This document shows, one piece after another, positions 1-6,598 of a stretch of 8,120 nt of DNA. The stretch lies in assembly GCA_031272305.1 (NCBI GenBank), contig JAISUA010000233.1, forward strand, positions 1-8,120, in the 5' to 3' direction. The position numbers and the translations under genes were made by a program. Every line of letters begins with the position of its first letter. The first letter of the stretch is position 1. The DNA is from Clostridioides sp. Lineage in GTDB: Bacteria > Bacillota > Clostridia > Peptostreptococcales > Peptostreptococcaceae. The notes under the pieces are model-generated. The model was given only the letters and a program-made list of their open reading frames with translations, was not told the DNA's origin and did not search any database.

Positions 1-903
1 AGTAATATCTAAATAAACAAAATTTTCCCCGCTGACTTTCAATTCACTGTTTATCGCTCTTGCGACAATATCGCGCGGAGCAAGTTCTTTTAGGGAATCG
101 TATTTCTCCATAAACATCTCGCCGCTTTTAAGCTTTAAAACAGCACCTTCCCCGCGAACTGCTTCCGATATTAAAAAAGATCGGGCTTCGCTGTTATATA
201 GACAGGTCGGATGAAACTGCACAAATTCCATATTCGCAATATTAGCACCAGCCCTATAAGCCATTGCTATCGCATCGCCTGTAGCAACATCAGGATTTGA
301 AGTGTACAAATACACTTTACCGGCTCCACCGCAGGCTAAAACCGTTATTTTCGCTTCAAAAATGTCCAAACTATCAGTTTCACTATTAAAGGTATATGCG
401 CCGCGACAAACCTTATCACCGTCCAAAATCAAATCTATTGCTGTATAGTTTTCGTAGACAGTTACATTCTTGTGTTTTTTTATATTCTCTATTAAAACTT
501 TTTCTATCTCATTGCCCGTAATATCTCCTGCGTGAAGAATCCTTCTTTTACTGTGCCCGCTTTCAAGAGCAAGTTCAAATTCTGGTTCACAGCAACTTTT
601 CTTAGTAAATTTAACACCGAGTACTATAAGTTCTTTTATTCTGTCAGGAGCTTCATGAACCATTTTCTCAACCATTTCTGTGTCACAAAGCCCTGCACCG
701 GAAACTATAGTATCGCGTATATGCAATTCAAAACAATCAGTCTTATCGGTAACACACGCGATGCCCCCTTGGGCTTTGCCAGTAGCTGAATCAAACATTT
801 TTCTCTTAGTAACCAAAGATACGCTGCCACATTTTGACGCTTTTAACGCTAGACTTAGACCCGCTATACCACTTCCTATAATTAAATAATCGGATATTAT
901 CAC
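1..903 (-). CDS. nadB: L-aspartate oxidase, N-terminal 301 residues (C-terminus beyond left edge)
   Basis: L-aspartate oxidase is an FAD flavoenzyme that oxidises L-aspartate to iminoaspartate, the first step of de novo NAD synthesis (NadA then makes quinolinate). I translated the minus strand by hand and found 301 open codons. The FAD Rossmann motif is DYLIIGSGIAGLS (residues 5-17). Further family landmarks are GKAQGGIA (42-49), the substrate-loop ESGHSKRRILH with Glu114, NPDVATGDA, QFHPT with His231, SEAVRGEGA (246-254) and APRD with Arg277. These are known NadB signatures; about 200 C-terminal residues lie outside the window. The start is GTG at 903-901: an in-frame TAA lies directly before it, no ATG is available, and AGAGGG sits just upstream. 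It follows panC by 7 bp, so it is the last visible gene of the operon. Fumarate reductase/SDH flavoproteins are related, but the motifs and the pan neighbours favour NadB. Confidence 0.93.
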   Translation of the reverse strand, partial: MIISDYLIIGSGIAGLSLALKASKCGSVSLVTKRKMFDSATGKAQGGIACVTDKTDCFELHIRDTIVSGAGLCDTEMVEKMVHEAPDRIKELIVLGVKFTKKSCCEPEFELALESGHSKRRILHAGDITGNEIEKVLIENIKKHKNVTVYENYTAIDLILDGDKVCRGAYTFNSETDSLDIFEAKITVLACGGAGKVYLYTSNPDVATGDAIAMAYRAGANIANMEFVQFHPTCLYNSEARSFLISEAVRGEGAVLKLKSGEMFMEKYDSLKELAPRDIVARAINSELKVSGENFVYLDIT

Positions 904-910
904 TTACCCT

Positions 911-1750
911 CTACTTAGTCATTATAACATTGTCTATAAGTCTTGTTTTACCTATCCATACAGCTACTGCAAAAACAGCTTTTTTCGTATCTTTATCTGC
1001 AGGCGATAAATCAATAAAATTCACAACTTCCGCATAATCAACTCTACTTCCACGAATTCTTTTAAGTTTATTAATCGCGTTTTTCCTTACAAAATTCAAA
1101 TTCTTATCTCTAAAGCTCTCTGATGCTTCTCTCAAAATTCTAGAAATATTTAAACTAGCTTTTTTCTCTTCAACACTCAAATAAGAATTCCTACTTGAAA
1201 TAGCAAGACCACTTTTTTCTCTTACAATAGGACATGGAACAATTTTAGTTCTAAAATTCAAGTCCCTAATCATTTTTTCTATAATTTTAAGTTGCTGAAA
1301 ATCTTTCATTCCGAAATAGCCCCGATCAGCGCACGATATGTTAAAAAGTTTTGTTACCACCGTAGCAACACCTCTGAAATGATTTATCCTGAACTTTCCG
1401 CATAAAATATCCTGCAAAGCCTTCACTTCAACAAAAGTTTTATAATCCACTGGAAACATATCGTTTACCGAAGGCATAAAAACATAATTCACATGATTTT
1501 TCCTGCAGATTTCCAGATCTTTCTGAACAGTTCGTGGATATTTTAAATAATCTTCATTAGGACCAAATTGCGTGGGATTTACAAAAATTGACACTATCGT
1601 TATATCGTCATTTTTTTCAGATTTTACAATCAAAGAAACATGGCCATCATGTAAAGCACCCATTGTAGGTATAAGTCCTATTTCGTCACCGTTTTTAATG
1701 TGCTTTAAAGCAATTTTTTGCATCTGTAGAGCATTTTTTATAACTTTCAT
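911..1750 (-). CDS. panC: Pantothenate synthetase (pantoate--beta-alanine ligase)
   Basis: This cytoplasmic enzyme condenses pantoate with beta-alanine using ATP to form pantothenate, the CoA precursor. The 279 residues match the usual family length of about 280. The HIGH-like nucleotide-binding site is PTMGALHDGH (residues 28-37). SIFVNPTQFGPNEDY (54-68) and RGVATVVTKLFN (126-137) line the pantoate pocket. YFGMKDFQQL (145-154) and the KMSKS-like loop SGLAISSRN (180-188) follow. The protein ends with the small C-terminal lid domain. The ATG at 1750 overlaps the panB stop in an ATGA arrangement, so translational coupling is likely; AGGAAGG lies upstream, inside the end of panB. The stop is 7 bp before the nadB GTG. 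Nothing is missing. Confidence 0.97.
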   Translation of the reverse strand: MKVIKNALQMQKIALKHIKNGDEIGLIPTMGALHDGHVSLIVKSEKNDDITIVSIFVNPTQFGPNEDYLKYPRTVQKDLEICRKNHVNYVFMPSVNDMFPVDYKTFVEVKALQDILCGKFRINHFRGVATVVTKLFNISCADRGYFGMKDFQQLKIIEKMIRDLNFRTKIVPCPIVREKSGLAISSRNSYLSVEEKKASLNISRILREASESFRDKNLNFVRKNAINKLKRIRGSRVDYAEVVNFIDLSPADKDTKKAVFAVAVWIGKTRLIDNVIMTK

Positions 1751-2547
1751 TTATATGTATTACCTTCCTGCGGAAATTTTCCTTCTCTCACTTCATCTAT
1801 ATAATTTTTTACTGCAGCTTTTATTATCTCGCCGAGATTTGCATATTTTTTCACAAATTTAGGCGTAAAATCGGTAAACATACCAAGCATATCGTCAACA
1901 ACCAAAACTTGCCCGTCACAATGGCGTCCCGCACCTATGCCTATTGTGGGAATTCTCACACACTGCGTAACTTCCTTTGCAAGTTTTTCAGGAACAGCTT
2001 CTAAAACAATCGCGAATACTCCGGCTTTTTCTAACGCCTGTGCATCGCTGATTAACTTCTTATATTCTTCTTCGTTTCTTCCTTGAACTTTAAACCCGCC
2101 AATTTTATTCACCGCCTGCGGCGTAAGCCCCAAATGCCCAACAACAGGAATTTTGGCATCTGAAATTGCTTTAACTCTATCCACAATTTCGCTTCCTCCT
2201 TCTAGCTTAACTGCTTCTGCACCACCTTCTTTAATAATTCTTGCTGCGTTTCTAATAGCATCTTCAATACTTATTTCATAAGACATAAAAGGCATATCCG
2301 TAATAAGCAGAGCGCCTTCATTTCCTCTTCTTACCGATTTTGTATGATATATCATATCCTCAACACTAACCGGAAGAGTATTATTATATCCAAGTTTTAC
2401 ATTGCCAACAGAATCTCCTACTAGTATTACGTCTATATCCTGCGAAGAAATAAGTTTGGCAGTGACGTAATCGTAACAAGTGAGCATCGTTATTTTTTCG
2501 CCAATCTGCTTTTTTTTCAAAATCGTTAAAACTGTTTTTTTATTCAT
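1747..2547 (-). CDS. panB: 3-methyl-2-oxobutanoate hydroxymethyltransferase (ketopantoate hydroxymethyltransferase)
   Basis: PanB transfers a hydroxymethyl group from methylene-tetrahydrofolate to alpha-ketoisovalerate, giving ketopantoate, the first committed step towards pantothenate. The 266-residue TIM-barrel protein has the normal length. LTCYDYVTAKL is at 22-32. The Mg2+/substrate ligands fall in VGDSVG (Asp45), ITDMPFMSY (Asp84) and VKLEGG (Glu116). GHLGLTPQ (137-144) follows, and the catalytic acid is Glu183 in VLEAVP. The C-terminal IPTIGIGAG and DGQVLVVDDMLG blocks are also present. It begins 10 bp after the folK stop and its last 4 bases overlap panC, so it sits in the middle of the operon. 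Its folate cofactor links it to the adjacent folK. No panE or ilvC ketopantoate reductase is seen here, so that step must be encoded elsewhere. Confidence 0.97.
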   Translation of the reverse strand: MNKKTVLTILKKKQIGEKITMLTCYDYVTAKLISSQDIDVILVGDSVGNVKLGYNNTLPVSVEDMIYHTKSVRRGNEGALLITDMPFMSYEISIEDAIRNAARIIKEGGAEAVKLEGGSEIVDRVKAISDAKIPVVGHLGLTPQAVNKIGGFKVQGRNEEEYKKLISDAQALEKAGVFAIVLEAVPEKLAKEVTQCVRIPTIGIGAGRHCDGQVLVVDDMLGMFTDFTPKFVKKYANLGEIIKAAVKNYIDEVREGKFPQEGNTYK

Positions 2548-2557
2548 CTTAAAACCA

Positions 2558-3091
2558 TTATGCTTTTCCGTTATAGGGTTCAGCTATAATTCTAACCTTT
2601 TGGCGTTTAAGTGTCAATGATTTATCCTGTAAAATATTACTAATTTTTTGTTTCAGAACCGGATGTACAAAATTTCCTGCTATTTCGCATAACGGAATTA
2701 AAACAAAAAGCCTGTTTTGTATCTCTTTATGCGGAATAACCAAATAGTGTTTTCTATCTGATATAACTCCGATGTCAATAACTGTTTGGTCAAAAAATAG
2801 AATATCAATATCAACGACACGCGGTCCCCATTTTATCGTTTTTTTTCGCCCTGAAATACGTTCAACCTGTTTTACAAACAAAAGCAAATCAGAGGGGTTT
2901 AAAACCGTCCGTGCTTTAACCGCAACGTTATAAAAACTTCCTTGCTTGGGACCAACAGGAGACGTCTCATAAAAAGAAGATATCTTTTCAATGCATATAA
3001 AACTACTACTTTGCAGAAGAGATAAAGCAAAAGTGATATTTTCCGTTCTATCTCCGAGATTTGATCCTAATCCTAAATATACAATTTTCAT
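2558..3091 (-). CDS. folK: 2-amino-4-hydroxy-6-hydroxymethyldihydropteridine pyrophosphokinase (HPPK)
   Basis: HPPK transfers pyrophosphate from ATP to 6-hydroxymethyl-7,8-dihydropterin in folate biosynthesis. The protein has 177 residues, a little longer than the compact E. coli enzyme. The N-terminal YLGLGSNLGDR (5-15) and FYETSPVGPKQGSFYNVAV (40-58) form the pterin pocket. GPRVVDIDILFFD (89-101) carries the Mg2+-binding Asp94 and Asp96. IPHKEIQNRLFVLIPLCEI is the C-terminal signature. The start is fixed by the MKIVYLGLGSN beginning, although no clear Shine-Dalgarno precedes it (TAATATAAA). It is the first gene of the minus-strand operon folK-panB-panC-nadB, and its promoter should lie in the divergent region to its right. 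Confidence 0.95.
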   Translation of the reverse strand: MKIVYLGLGSNLGDRTENITFALSLLQSSSFICIEKISSFYETSPVGPKQGSFYNVAVKARTVLNPSDLLLFVKQVERISGRKKTIKWGPRVVDIDILFFDQTVIDIGVISDRKHYLVIPHKEIQNRLFVLIPLCEIAGNFVHPVLKQKISNILQDKSLTLKRQKVRIIAEPYNGKA

Positions 3092-3393
3092 TTTATATTA
3101 TTAGACATAATTAACAAATATTTAACGATAAGTAAAGACTGCTAGAAATAAAAAGCTAAACTAGGAATCACATGCTTTGTCACAGCAAGGTTGCGAAGAC
3201 TAACTCCTTCACGCTGCGTATACAACTATAATAACTCACTTTCAAAAATTATACGCGCACTGCGACTTCTAACTATGCAAACAGCTTAAATAATACTATA
3301 ATATATATAAGTTTGTTAACATATTCATATCTGTGATAGATATAAAAAATAAAAGGATGCATATTTTAGAAACAGCTCTTTATTAAAATTAAA
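3092..3393. other. Divergent intergenic region between folK and the plus-strand ORF
   Basis: These 302 bases hold no convincing gene. They should contain the leftward folK operon promoter and a rightward promoter. I see a perfect TATAAT on the plus strand at 3297-3302 and one on the minus strand (3253-3248), but neither has a good -35 at normal spacing. In such AT-rich DNA these are weak calls. A less AT-rich block at about 3160-3270 contains CAAGGTTGCGAAGACTAACT and gcgtata/tatacgc arms at 3216-3222 and 3250-3256. It may be a degenerate interspersed repeat. A short dyad at 3327-3343 is listed separately. Confidence 0.5.
3327..3343. promoter_or_regulatory. Short perfect dyad, possible operator
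   Basis: ATATCT-GTGAT-AGATAT is a perfect 6-bp inverted repeat with a 5-bp centre. It lies about 50 bp before the ATG of the plus-strand orphan ORF and just downstream of the AT-rich stretch that could hold its promoter. The position would suit a repressor site. AT-rich sequence produces such dyads by chance, so the call is weak. Confidence 0.25.
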
Positions 3394-3897
3394 ATGAAAG
3401 GAATAAAAATACAAGTAACAGAATTATTAAAAGTAATAGACTGTTTAAAATTAATGTTAGTGATTATGAACACAGTAAATAAATACAGTAATCTTCATAA
3501 TAAAATGAATCAAAATATTCGTAGAGATTATTATCCTCATTACCAAATTGTTCCATTTGATAAAGAAAAAGAGGATTTATTCAATTCCATTCAAAATGTT
3601 AATTTTCAAATATTGAATTTAGAACAAATAAAATTTATTGAAAAATTACAAATTTTAAATTTACTTGCCAAAAAAGGTACAACCCAAATAAAAAGTATCT
3701 TTACCAACAATAATTTGAATATCACTACCGCAATTTCAGGAATTCAAAAACTTTTAATTATTATTGAAAGTACTGAAATTAAAGTGACAAACATCGAAAA
3801 TGTACTAGAAGACTTTTTTAAGGAAGCCAAAACTAATAAAATTAACAATGGAAATGTATTGACAAGAATGTATTTCAAGGATGGATACTGCTATTGA
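3394..3897 (+). CDS. Hypothetical protein, 167 aa, no recognised family
   Basis: I do not recognise this protein. It has 167 residues rich in Ile, Leu, Asn and Lys, with no signal peptide and no clear membrane span. Residues 1-35 form a hydrophobic-leaning helix. Residues 55-85 and 100-145 look helical, around LNLEQIKFIEKLQILNLLAK and ISGIQKLLIIIESTEI. No Cys/His cluster, nucleotide-binding loop or helix-turn-helix is evident. The ATG at 3394 has no Shine-Dalgarno; internal ATGs at 3454 and 3466 are alternatives. The last residues (MYFKDGYCY) overlap another open frame starting at 3881 that reads more like coding sequence. The true C-terminus may therefore have been lost by a frameshift near 3850-3880. 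It may be an intact orphan or a gene in decay. It lies between a core operon and a restriction-modification locus, which gives no functional hint. Confidence 0.55.
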   Translation: MKGIKIQVTELLKVIDCLKLMLVIMNTVNKYSNLHNKMNQNIRRDYYPHYQIVPFDKEKEDLFNSIQNVNFQILNLEQIKFIEKLQILNLLAKKGTTQIKSIFTNNNLNITTAISGIQKLLIIIESTEIKVTNIENVLEDFFKEAKTNKINNGNVLTRMYFKDGYCY

Positions 3898-4066
3898 TAC
3901 TTTGACGAAATTTAAACAATTTAGTGTGCAATATGATATGACATCGGCAAAGGCATAGCAATGGCAAAAAGTAAGACGCCTGACGATTTTAAAATTATTA
4001 GGTTCATTAATAATTACAATATTGGTTACAATCATAATATTAGAATCTTTGGGAAGTGTGTGTTGA
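3881..4066 (+). pseudogene. Small single-span membrane ORF interrupted by TAG
   Basis: Reading from ATG 3881, 25 codons give a helical segment (MDTAIDTLTKFKQFSVQYD...). An in-frame TAG follows at 3956-3958, and then 35 more open codons run to TGA at 4064-4066. The second part starts QWQKVRRLTILK and continues into a strongly hydrophobic stretch, codons 36-54, containing GSLIITILVTIIIL: a convincing membrane span preceded by basic residues. Joined, it would be a protein of about 60 residues with a cytoplasmic N-terminal helix and a C-terminal membrane anchor. One base change explains the TAG (for example from CAG or AAG). A start at ATG 3938 is also possible. No family is recognised. It overlaps the 3961 ORF in a different frame. 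Decayed gene is the simplest reading; stop readthrough is possible but unsupported. Confidence 0.35.
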
Positions 4067-4284
4067 CGCCTCTCATGCCGAGAAAGCACAGGGGATTTAG
4101 GGATGAAAAATTTGTAATGCCGCTCGTCTTAACTGTCTTATCAATTCTTTCAGTGATTACGATGCTGTCGGTTTATCAAAATAGCAAGAAGATAAAGTCA
4201 TTGCGTGAAGTGGTTGACCACAATGTAAAGGTGAGTAACCACATGAGAGATGTGCTAATCGCCATGTGTAAGATGCTGTTCTAG
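3961..4284 (+). CDS. Hypothetical small membrane protein, 107 aa (or 69 aa from an internal start)
   Basis: No family is recognised. From ATG 3961 the ORF has 107 codons and a reasonable Shine-Dalgarno (AAAGG, 7-nt spacer). Residues 1-38 are, however, the out-of-frame copy of a hydrophobic segment that makes better sense in the overlapping frame. The likely functional part may begin at Met39 (4075, no Shine-Dalgarno, 8 bp after the TGA of that frame) or Met53 (4117). Residues 52-72, starting VMPLVLTVLSILSVITML, form one clear membrane span. A soluble, helix-prone tail (QNSKKIKSLREVVDHNVKVS) and a hydrophobic end (IAMCKMLF) follow. The topology resembles small phage membrane proteins such as holins or inner-membrane spanins, but no motif proves this. 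It is followed after 37 bp by a degraded gene. Confidence 0.45.
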   Translation: MAKSKTPDDFKIIRFINNYNIGYNHNIRIFGKCVLTPLMPRKHRGFRDEKFVMPLVLTVLSILSVITMLSVYQNSKKIKSLREVVDHNVKVSNHMRDVLIAMCKMLF

Positions 4285-4309
4285 ATTTATTTTGTAGATT
4301 TATTTTTTT

Positions 4310-4314
4310 GGAGG
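4310..4314 (+). promoter_or_regulatory. Strong Shine-Dalgarno before a gene fragment
   Basis: GGAGG with a 7-base spacer to ATG 4322 is the best ribosome binding site in the window. It serves a reading frame that stops after only 13 codons, which supports the view that a once well-expressed gene started here. Confidence 0.6.
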
Positions 4315-4321
4315 AAATATC

Positions 4322-4627
4322 ATGATTAAAAGGGAAAGGGATAGTATTGATTATAAGGAATGAAAGTTATAAACCAATACTTATAGATCAAAAAGAAGTG
4401 CAAAGAAATAAAAAATTTAAAATTAAAAAATACAAAAATTAAAGAACTAACTAACTTTACTGAAAAAGGTGGAGCAGTGGACTTTGTATAACCGGAAATC
4501 CAAAAAAAACGGCGAAAATATCAATAATAATTAATATACAAGAAATTAAAAAAAACTCAATGAAAACATTTCTGAAATTAGACTTATTGAAAACAAAAAT
4601 AAAATGCTTGACGATAAAAAACAATAA
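4322..4627 (+). pseudogene. Degraded gene of unknown family, pieces in several frames
   Basis: ATG 4322 gives MIKRERDSIDYKE and then TGA. Plausible coding pieces follow in other frames. The first runs to about 4440 (containing SYKPILIDQKEVQRNKK). The next spans about 4405-4492 (KIKELTNFTEKGGAVDFV). The third covers about 4475-4555 (ITGNPKKTAKISIIINIQ). The last contains LNENISEIRLIENKNKMLDD and ends at TAA 4625-4627. The final frame change coincides with a run of eight A's at 4548-4555. Stitched together, this would be roughly a 100-residue protein ending in a helical, coiled-coil-like tail. I cannot name it. It lies just upstream of the restriction-modification locus, so it could be a remnant of a companion gene or an older, unrelated element. 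The pieces are short and the sequence is AT-rich, so part of this could be chance. Confidence 0.4.
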
Positions 4628-4635
4628 AAGAATTT

Positions 4636-5865
4636 ATGAAACCATGTATTCCATTGTTAGAAAAATTATTTAACAAAAACTACAACCTCATAGATGGTAC
4701 TGACGAAATCTTTGAGTTAGATTTAGCCCTATGGGAATATAAAACTCTATCTAAAAAGGAATTAATTAATAGAAGTGCCTACTTCAAATCAGTGGACAGT
4801 ATAGAAACGATTCATTATAAACTTTGTAATTTGCAAAATCTTGAGGAAGTCTATAAAGAAAGTTCTTTTAGGGCAAAAAGTTTTTTTCTTAACGGTAAAT
4901 ACTCCACCGGATATGCTACTCATGGACTCTTTCCATATCGTGGGAAATTCCATCCACAGTTAATAAGAGCACTGTTAAATATACTTGGAGTAAAACAGGG
5001 GGAGCTTGTACTAGATCCTATGGCAGGTAGCGCAACTGTTTCTGTTGAAGCAAATTTACTCGGGATAAACTCTATTTCGGTAGATATAAGCCCTCTTTGT
5101 GAACTTATAGGTAAAGTTAAAACTTTTGCTTTAAACTTAGATATAAAAATCCTAGAAAAAATCACGAATAATCAAAGTATACTACTAACAAAACTGAAAA
5201 AAGATAATATTCCACAATATTTTATAAGCAGTAAAGATAACAAAAAAAAGAGATATTATGAGATAATCTTATTAGCATATTTAGATGCTGTTGGCTTTTC
5301 AAAACGCAAAGCTTCACCTGTAGAGCAATTATTCTATCAAGTCTTAAGACGATATGTTACAACTATAAAGTATTTTCAAGCTGCGAAGGAGAAAATAGCA
5401 CTTAAAATAGGAAACAGTAAAATAATTCAAGGAAATGCCCTTGACTTGCCAATTGACGATGACAGTATTGACGCAATTATCACTTCTCCACCCTATTCAT
5501 TTGCAATTGATTATTTAAAAAATGACCTAGAACAGTTGAAATATCTTGGCGCAAGCATTCCCAAATTAAGACAAATGATGATTGGATTACAAGGAAAATG
5601 TGTTGATGATAAACTAGCAATTTATTTTGATAAAATGGAACAAGTTATTCGTGAAATGAAACGAGTGACAAAAAATAATGCACCAATAGTAATGATTGTT
5701 GGTACTAATAATATACAAACAAAAGGAGTAAATTTAGAAAAAGAAATTCTTAAAATTGCCAAACGACAAGGATTAGAGTTTGAGTTAAACTTGAAAAAAC
5801 CAATCAAAGGGTTACAAAATACTATGAAAGAAGAATCTATATTATTCTTTACAAACAAAAAATAA
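4636..5865 (+). CDS. Type II DNA methyltransferase with TSPPY motif (probably N4-cytosine or N6-adenine)
   Basis: This 409-residue SAM-dependent DNA methyltransferase should protect host sites from the adjacent nuclease. The N-terminal 95 residues are specific to this protein. THGLFPYRGKFHPQLIR (95-111) corresponds to motif X. VLDPMAGSAT (125-134) is motif I, the SAM-binding loop; the family usually has GSGT, so residue 133 is Ala in place of Gly. An acidic SAM-ribose position follows in SVDISPL. After an insert of about 150 residues, probably target recognition, comes IITSPPYSFAIDYL with the catalytic TSPPY at 283-287. Helices and a MIVGTNN strand end the domain. The TSPPY form is most often found in N4-cytosine enzymes (family knowledge), but the modified base cannot be read directly. 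ATG 4636 has only a weak AAAG upstream; degraded sequence lies before it. The stop is 4 bp before the nuclease ATG. The target site is unknown. Confidence 0.88.
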   Translation: MKPCIPLLEKLFNKNYNLIDGTDEIFELDLALWEYKTLSKKELINRSAYFKSVDSIETIHYKLCNLQNLEEVYKESSFRAKSFFLNGKYSTGYATHGLFPYRGKFHPQLIRALLNILGVKQGELVLDPMAGSATVSVEANLLGINSISVDISPLCELIGKVKTFALNLDIKILEKITNNQSILLTKLKKDNIPQYFISSKDNKKKRYYEIILLAYLDAVGFSKRKASPVEQLFYQVLRRYVTTIKYFQAAKEKIALKIGNSKIIQGNALDLPIDDDSIDAIITSPPYSFAIDYLKNDLEQLKYLGASIPKLRQMMIGLQGKCVDDKLAIYFDKMEQVIREMKRVTKNNAPIVMIVGTNNIQTKGVNLEKEILKIAKRQGLEFELNLKKPIKGLQNTMKEESILFFTNKK

Positions 5866-5869
5866 ATTT

Positions 5870-6598
5870 ATGGACACTACAAAGCTAACAATAGAACCAA
5901 AGTTTAAAAAAGTAATAGATAAAAATACCTTCTACTTTTTTAATCCTATTTTTGAAGAAAAATATGAAGGATATCTAAATTCAATAAAAGAAACACTTCT
6001 ACTCTTGAAAAATAAGATAGAGAAACAAGGACTAGAAAAAGAAATTTTTGAAAATTTACTATTAGAAAAAGAAAATGGACTTAGAGCATTACTTGCGCTA
6101 ACCGGATTCTCAAACGAAATGTTAAAAAGATTGACTACTATTATAAGAGTCGTGAATGACGATGAATTAAGTAAATTGGTTCATAAAGATAAATGGTCTG
6201 GAGACAAAAAAGTGGATAATTTACAAGAGTGGTCCGACTTACAAATCCATAAGTTTATCAAAAAAAATAAATTTTTCAGAAAAGGTATTGTAAATATTTT
6301 TTTTGAAGGTTCAACAGTTCCATTTCTAACAAAAACTATTCCATTATTTGAACTTAAGAAACTAAGTATATCAAAATTAAAATTTGAACTACCTGCTATG
6401 ATAGATACCCTTATCCGTTACAAAGAAAAAGGTAGTTATTCTGGAATAAAAGCAAATAATCCCGAGATTTTGATTGAAGAAATTCTTAATCGTCTTGGAA
6501 TAAATTTTGAAAAAGGAGATCTAAACGAATTAATCAAAAACACTCCATTTAATAAGAGAACAATGGATTTCATTATTCCCAATAAAAAAATCCATTAA
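5870..6598 (+). CDS. Restriction endonuclease, DpnII-like, N-terminal part truncated by a frameshift
   Basis: This frame encodes 242 residues of a type II restriction endonuclease and ends early. Residues up to IPNKK (236-240) look natural; the last two (IH) and the TAA come from a frame change inside AAAAAAA (6584-6590). Adding one A gives NKKNPLIIIE and joins the downstream frame, for a restored protein of 332 residues. Family-like features are the helical N-terminus, the LIRYKEKGSYSGIKANNPE block at about 187-205 and RTMDFIIPN, where Asp233 is the likely first catalytic acid of a PD-(D/E)XK-type centre. The partner acid lies beyond the break, so this product alone should be inactive. Assignment to the DpnII-like group is from memory of the pattern and the flanking methyltransferases; confidence in 'type II nuclease' exceeds confidence in the subfamily. 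It begins 4 bp after the first methyltransferase. Confidence 0.75.
   Translation: MDTTKLTIEPKFKKVIDKNTFYFFNPIFEEKYEGYLNSIKETLLLLKNKIEKQGLEKEIFENLLLEKENGLRALLALTGFSNEMLKRLTTIIRVVNDDELSKLVHKDKWSGDKKVDNLQEWSDLQIHKFIKKNKFFRKGIVNIFFEGSTVPFLTKTIPLFELKKLSISKLKFELPAMIDTLIRYKEKGSYSGIKANNPEILIEEILNRLGINFEKGDLNELIKNTPFNKRTMDFIIPNKKIH
6584..6590 (+). other. A7 homopolymer frameshift site in the nuclease gene
   Basis: AAT followed by seven A's reads AAT AAA AAA ATC CAT TAA in the upstream frame. Eight A's would read AAT AAA AAA AAT CCA TTA and run straight into the downstream frame, whose last stop before the join is TAA 6583-6585. The lesion is therefore a one-base deletion in, or next to, this tract. 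Such tracts are prone to replication slippage, RNA polymerase slippage and sequencing error. Confidence 0.85.

Noticed and set aside
532..889. Plus-strand ORFs of 85 and 69 codons
   Set aside because: They lie antisense to nadB, whose minus-strand frame is continuous and carries all family motifs.
1572..1862. Plus-strand ORF of 96 codons
   Set aside because: It is antisense to the panC/panB junction; both of those genes are certain.
3805..4089. Minus-strand ORF of 94 codons
   Set aside because: It lies opposite the small membrane frames, has no ribosome site and its composition looks like a reverse shadow.
4920..5165. Minus-strand ORF of 81 codons
   Set aside because: It is antisense to the motif X/motif I region of the first methyltransferase.
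5622..5858. Minus-strand ORF of 78 codons
   Set aside because: It is antisense to the C-terminus of the first methyltransferase.
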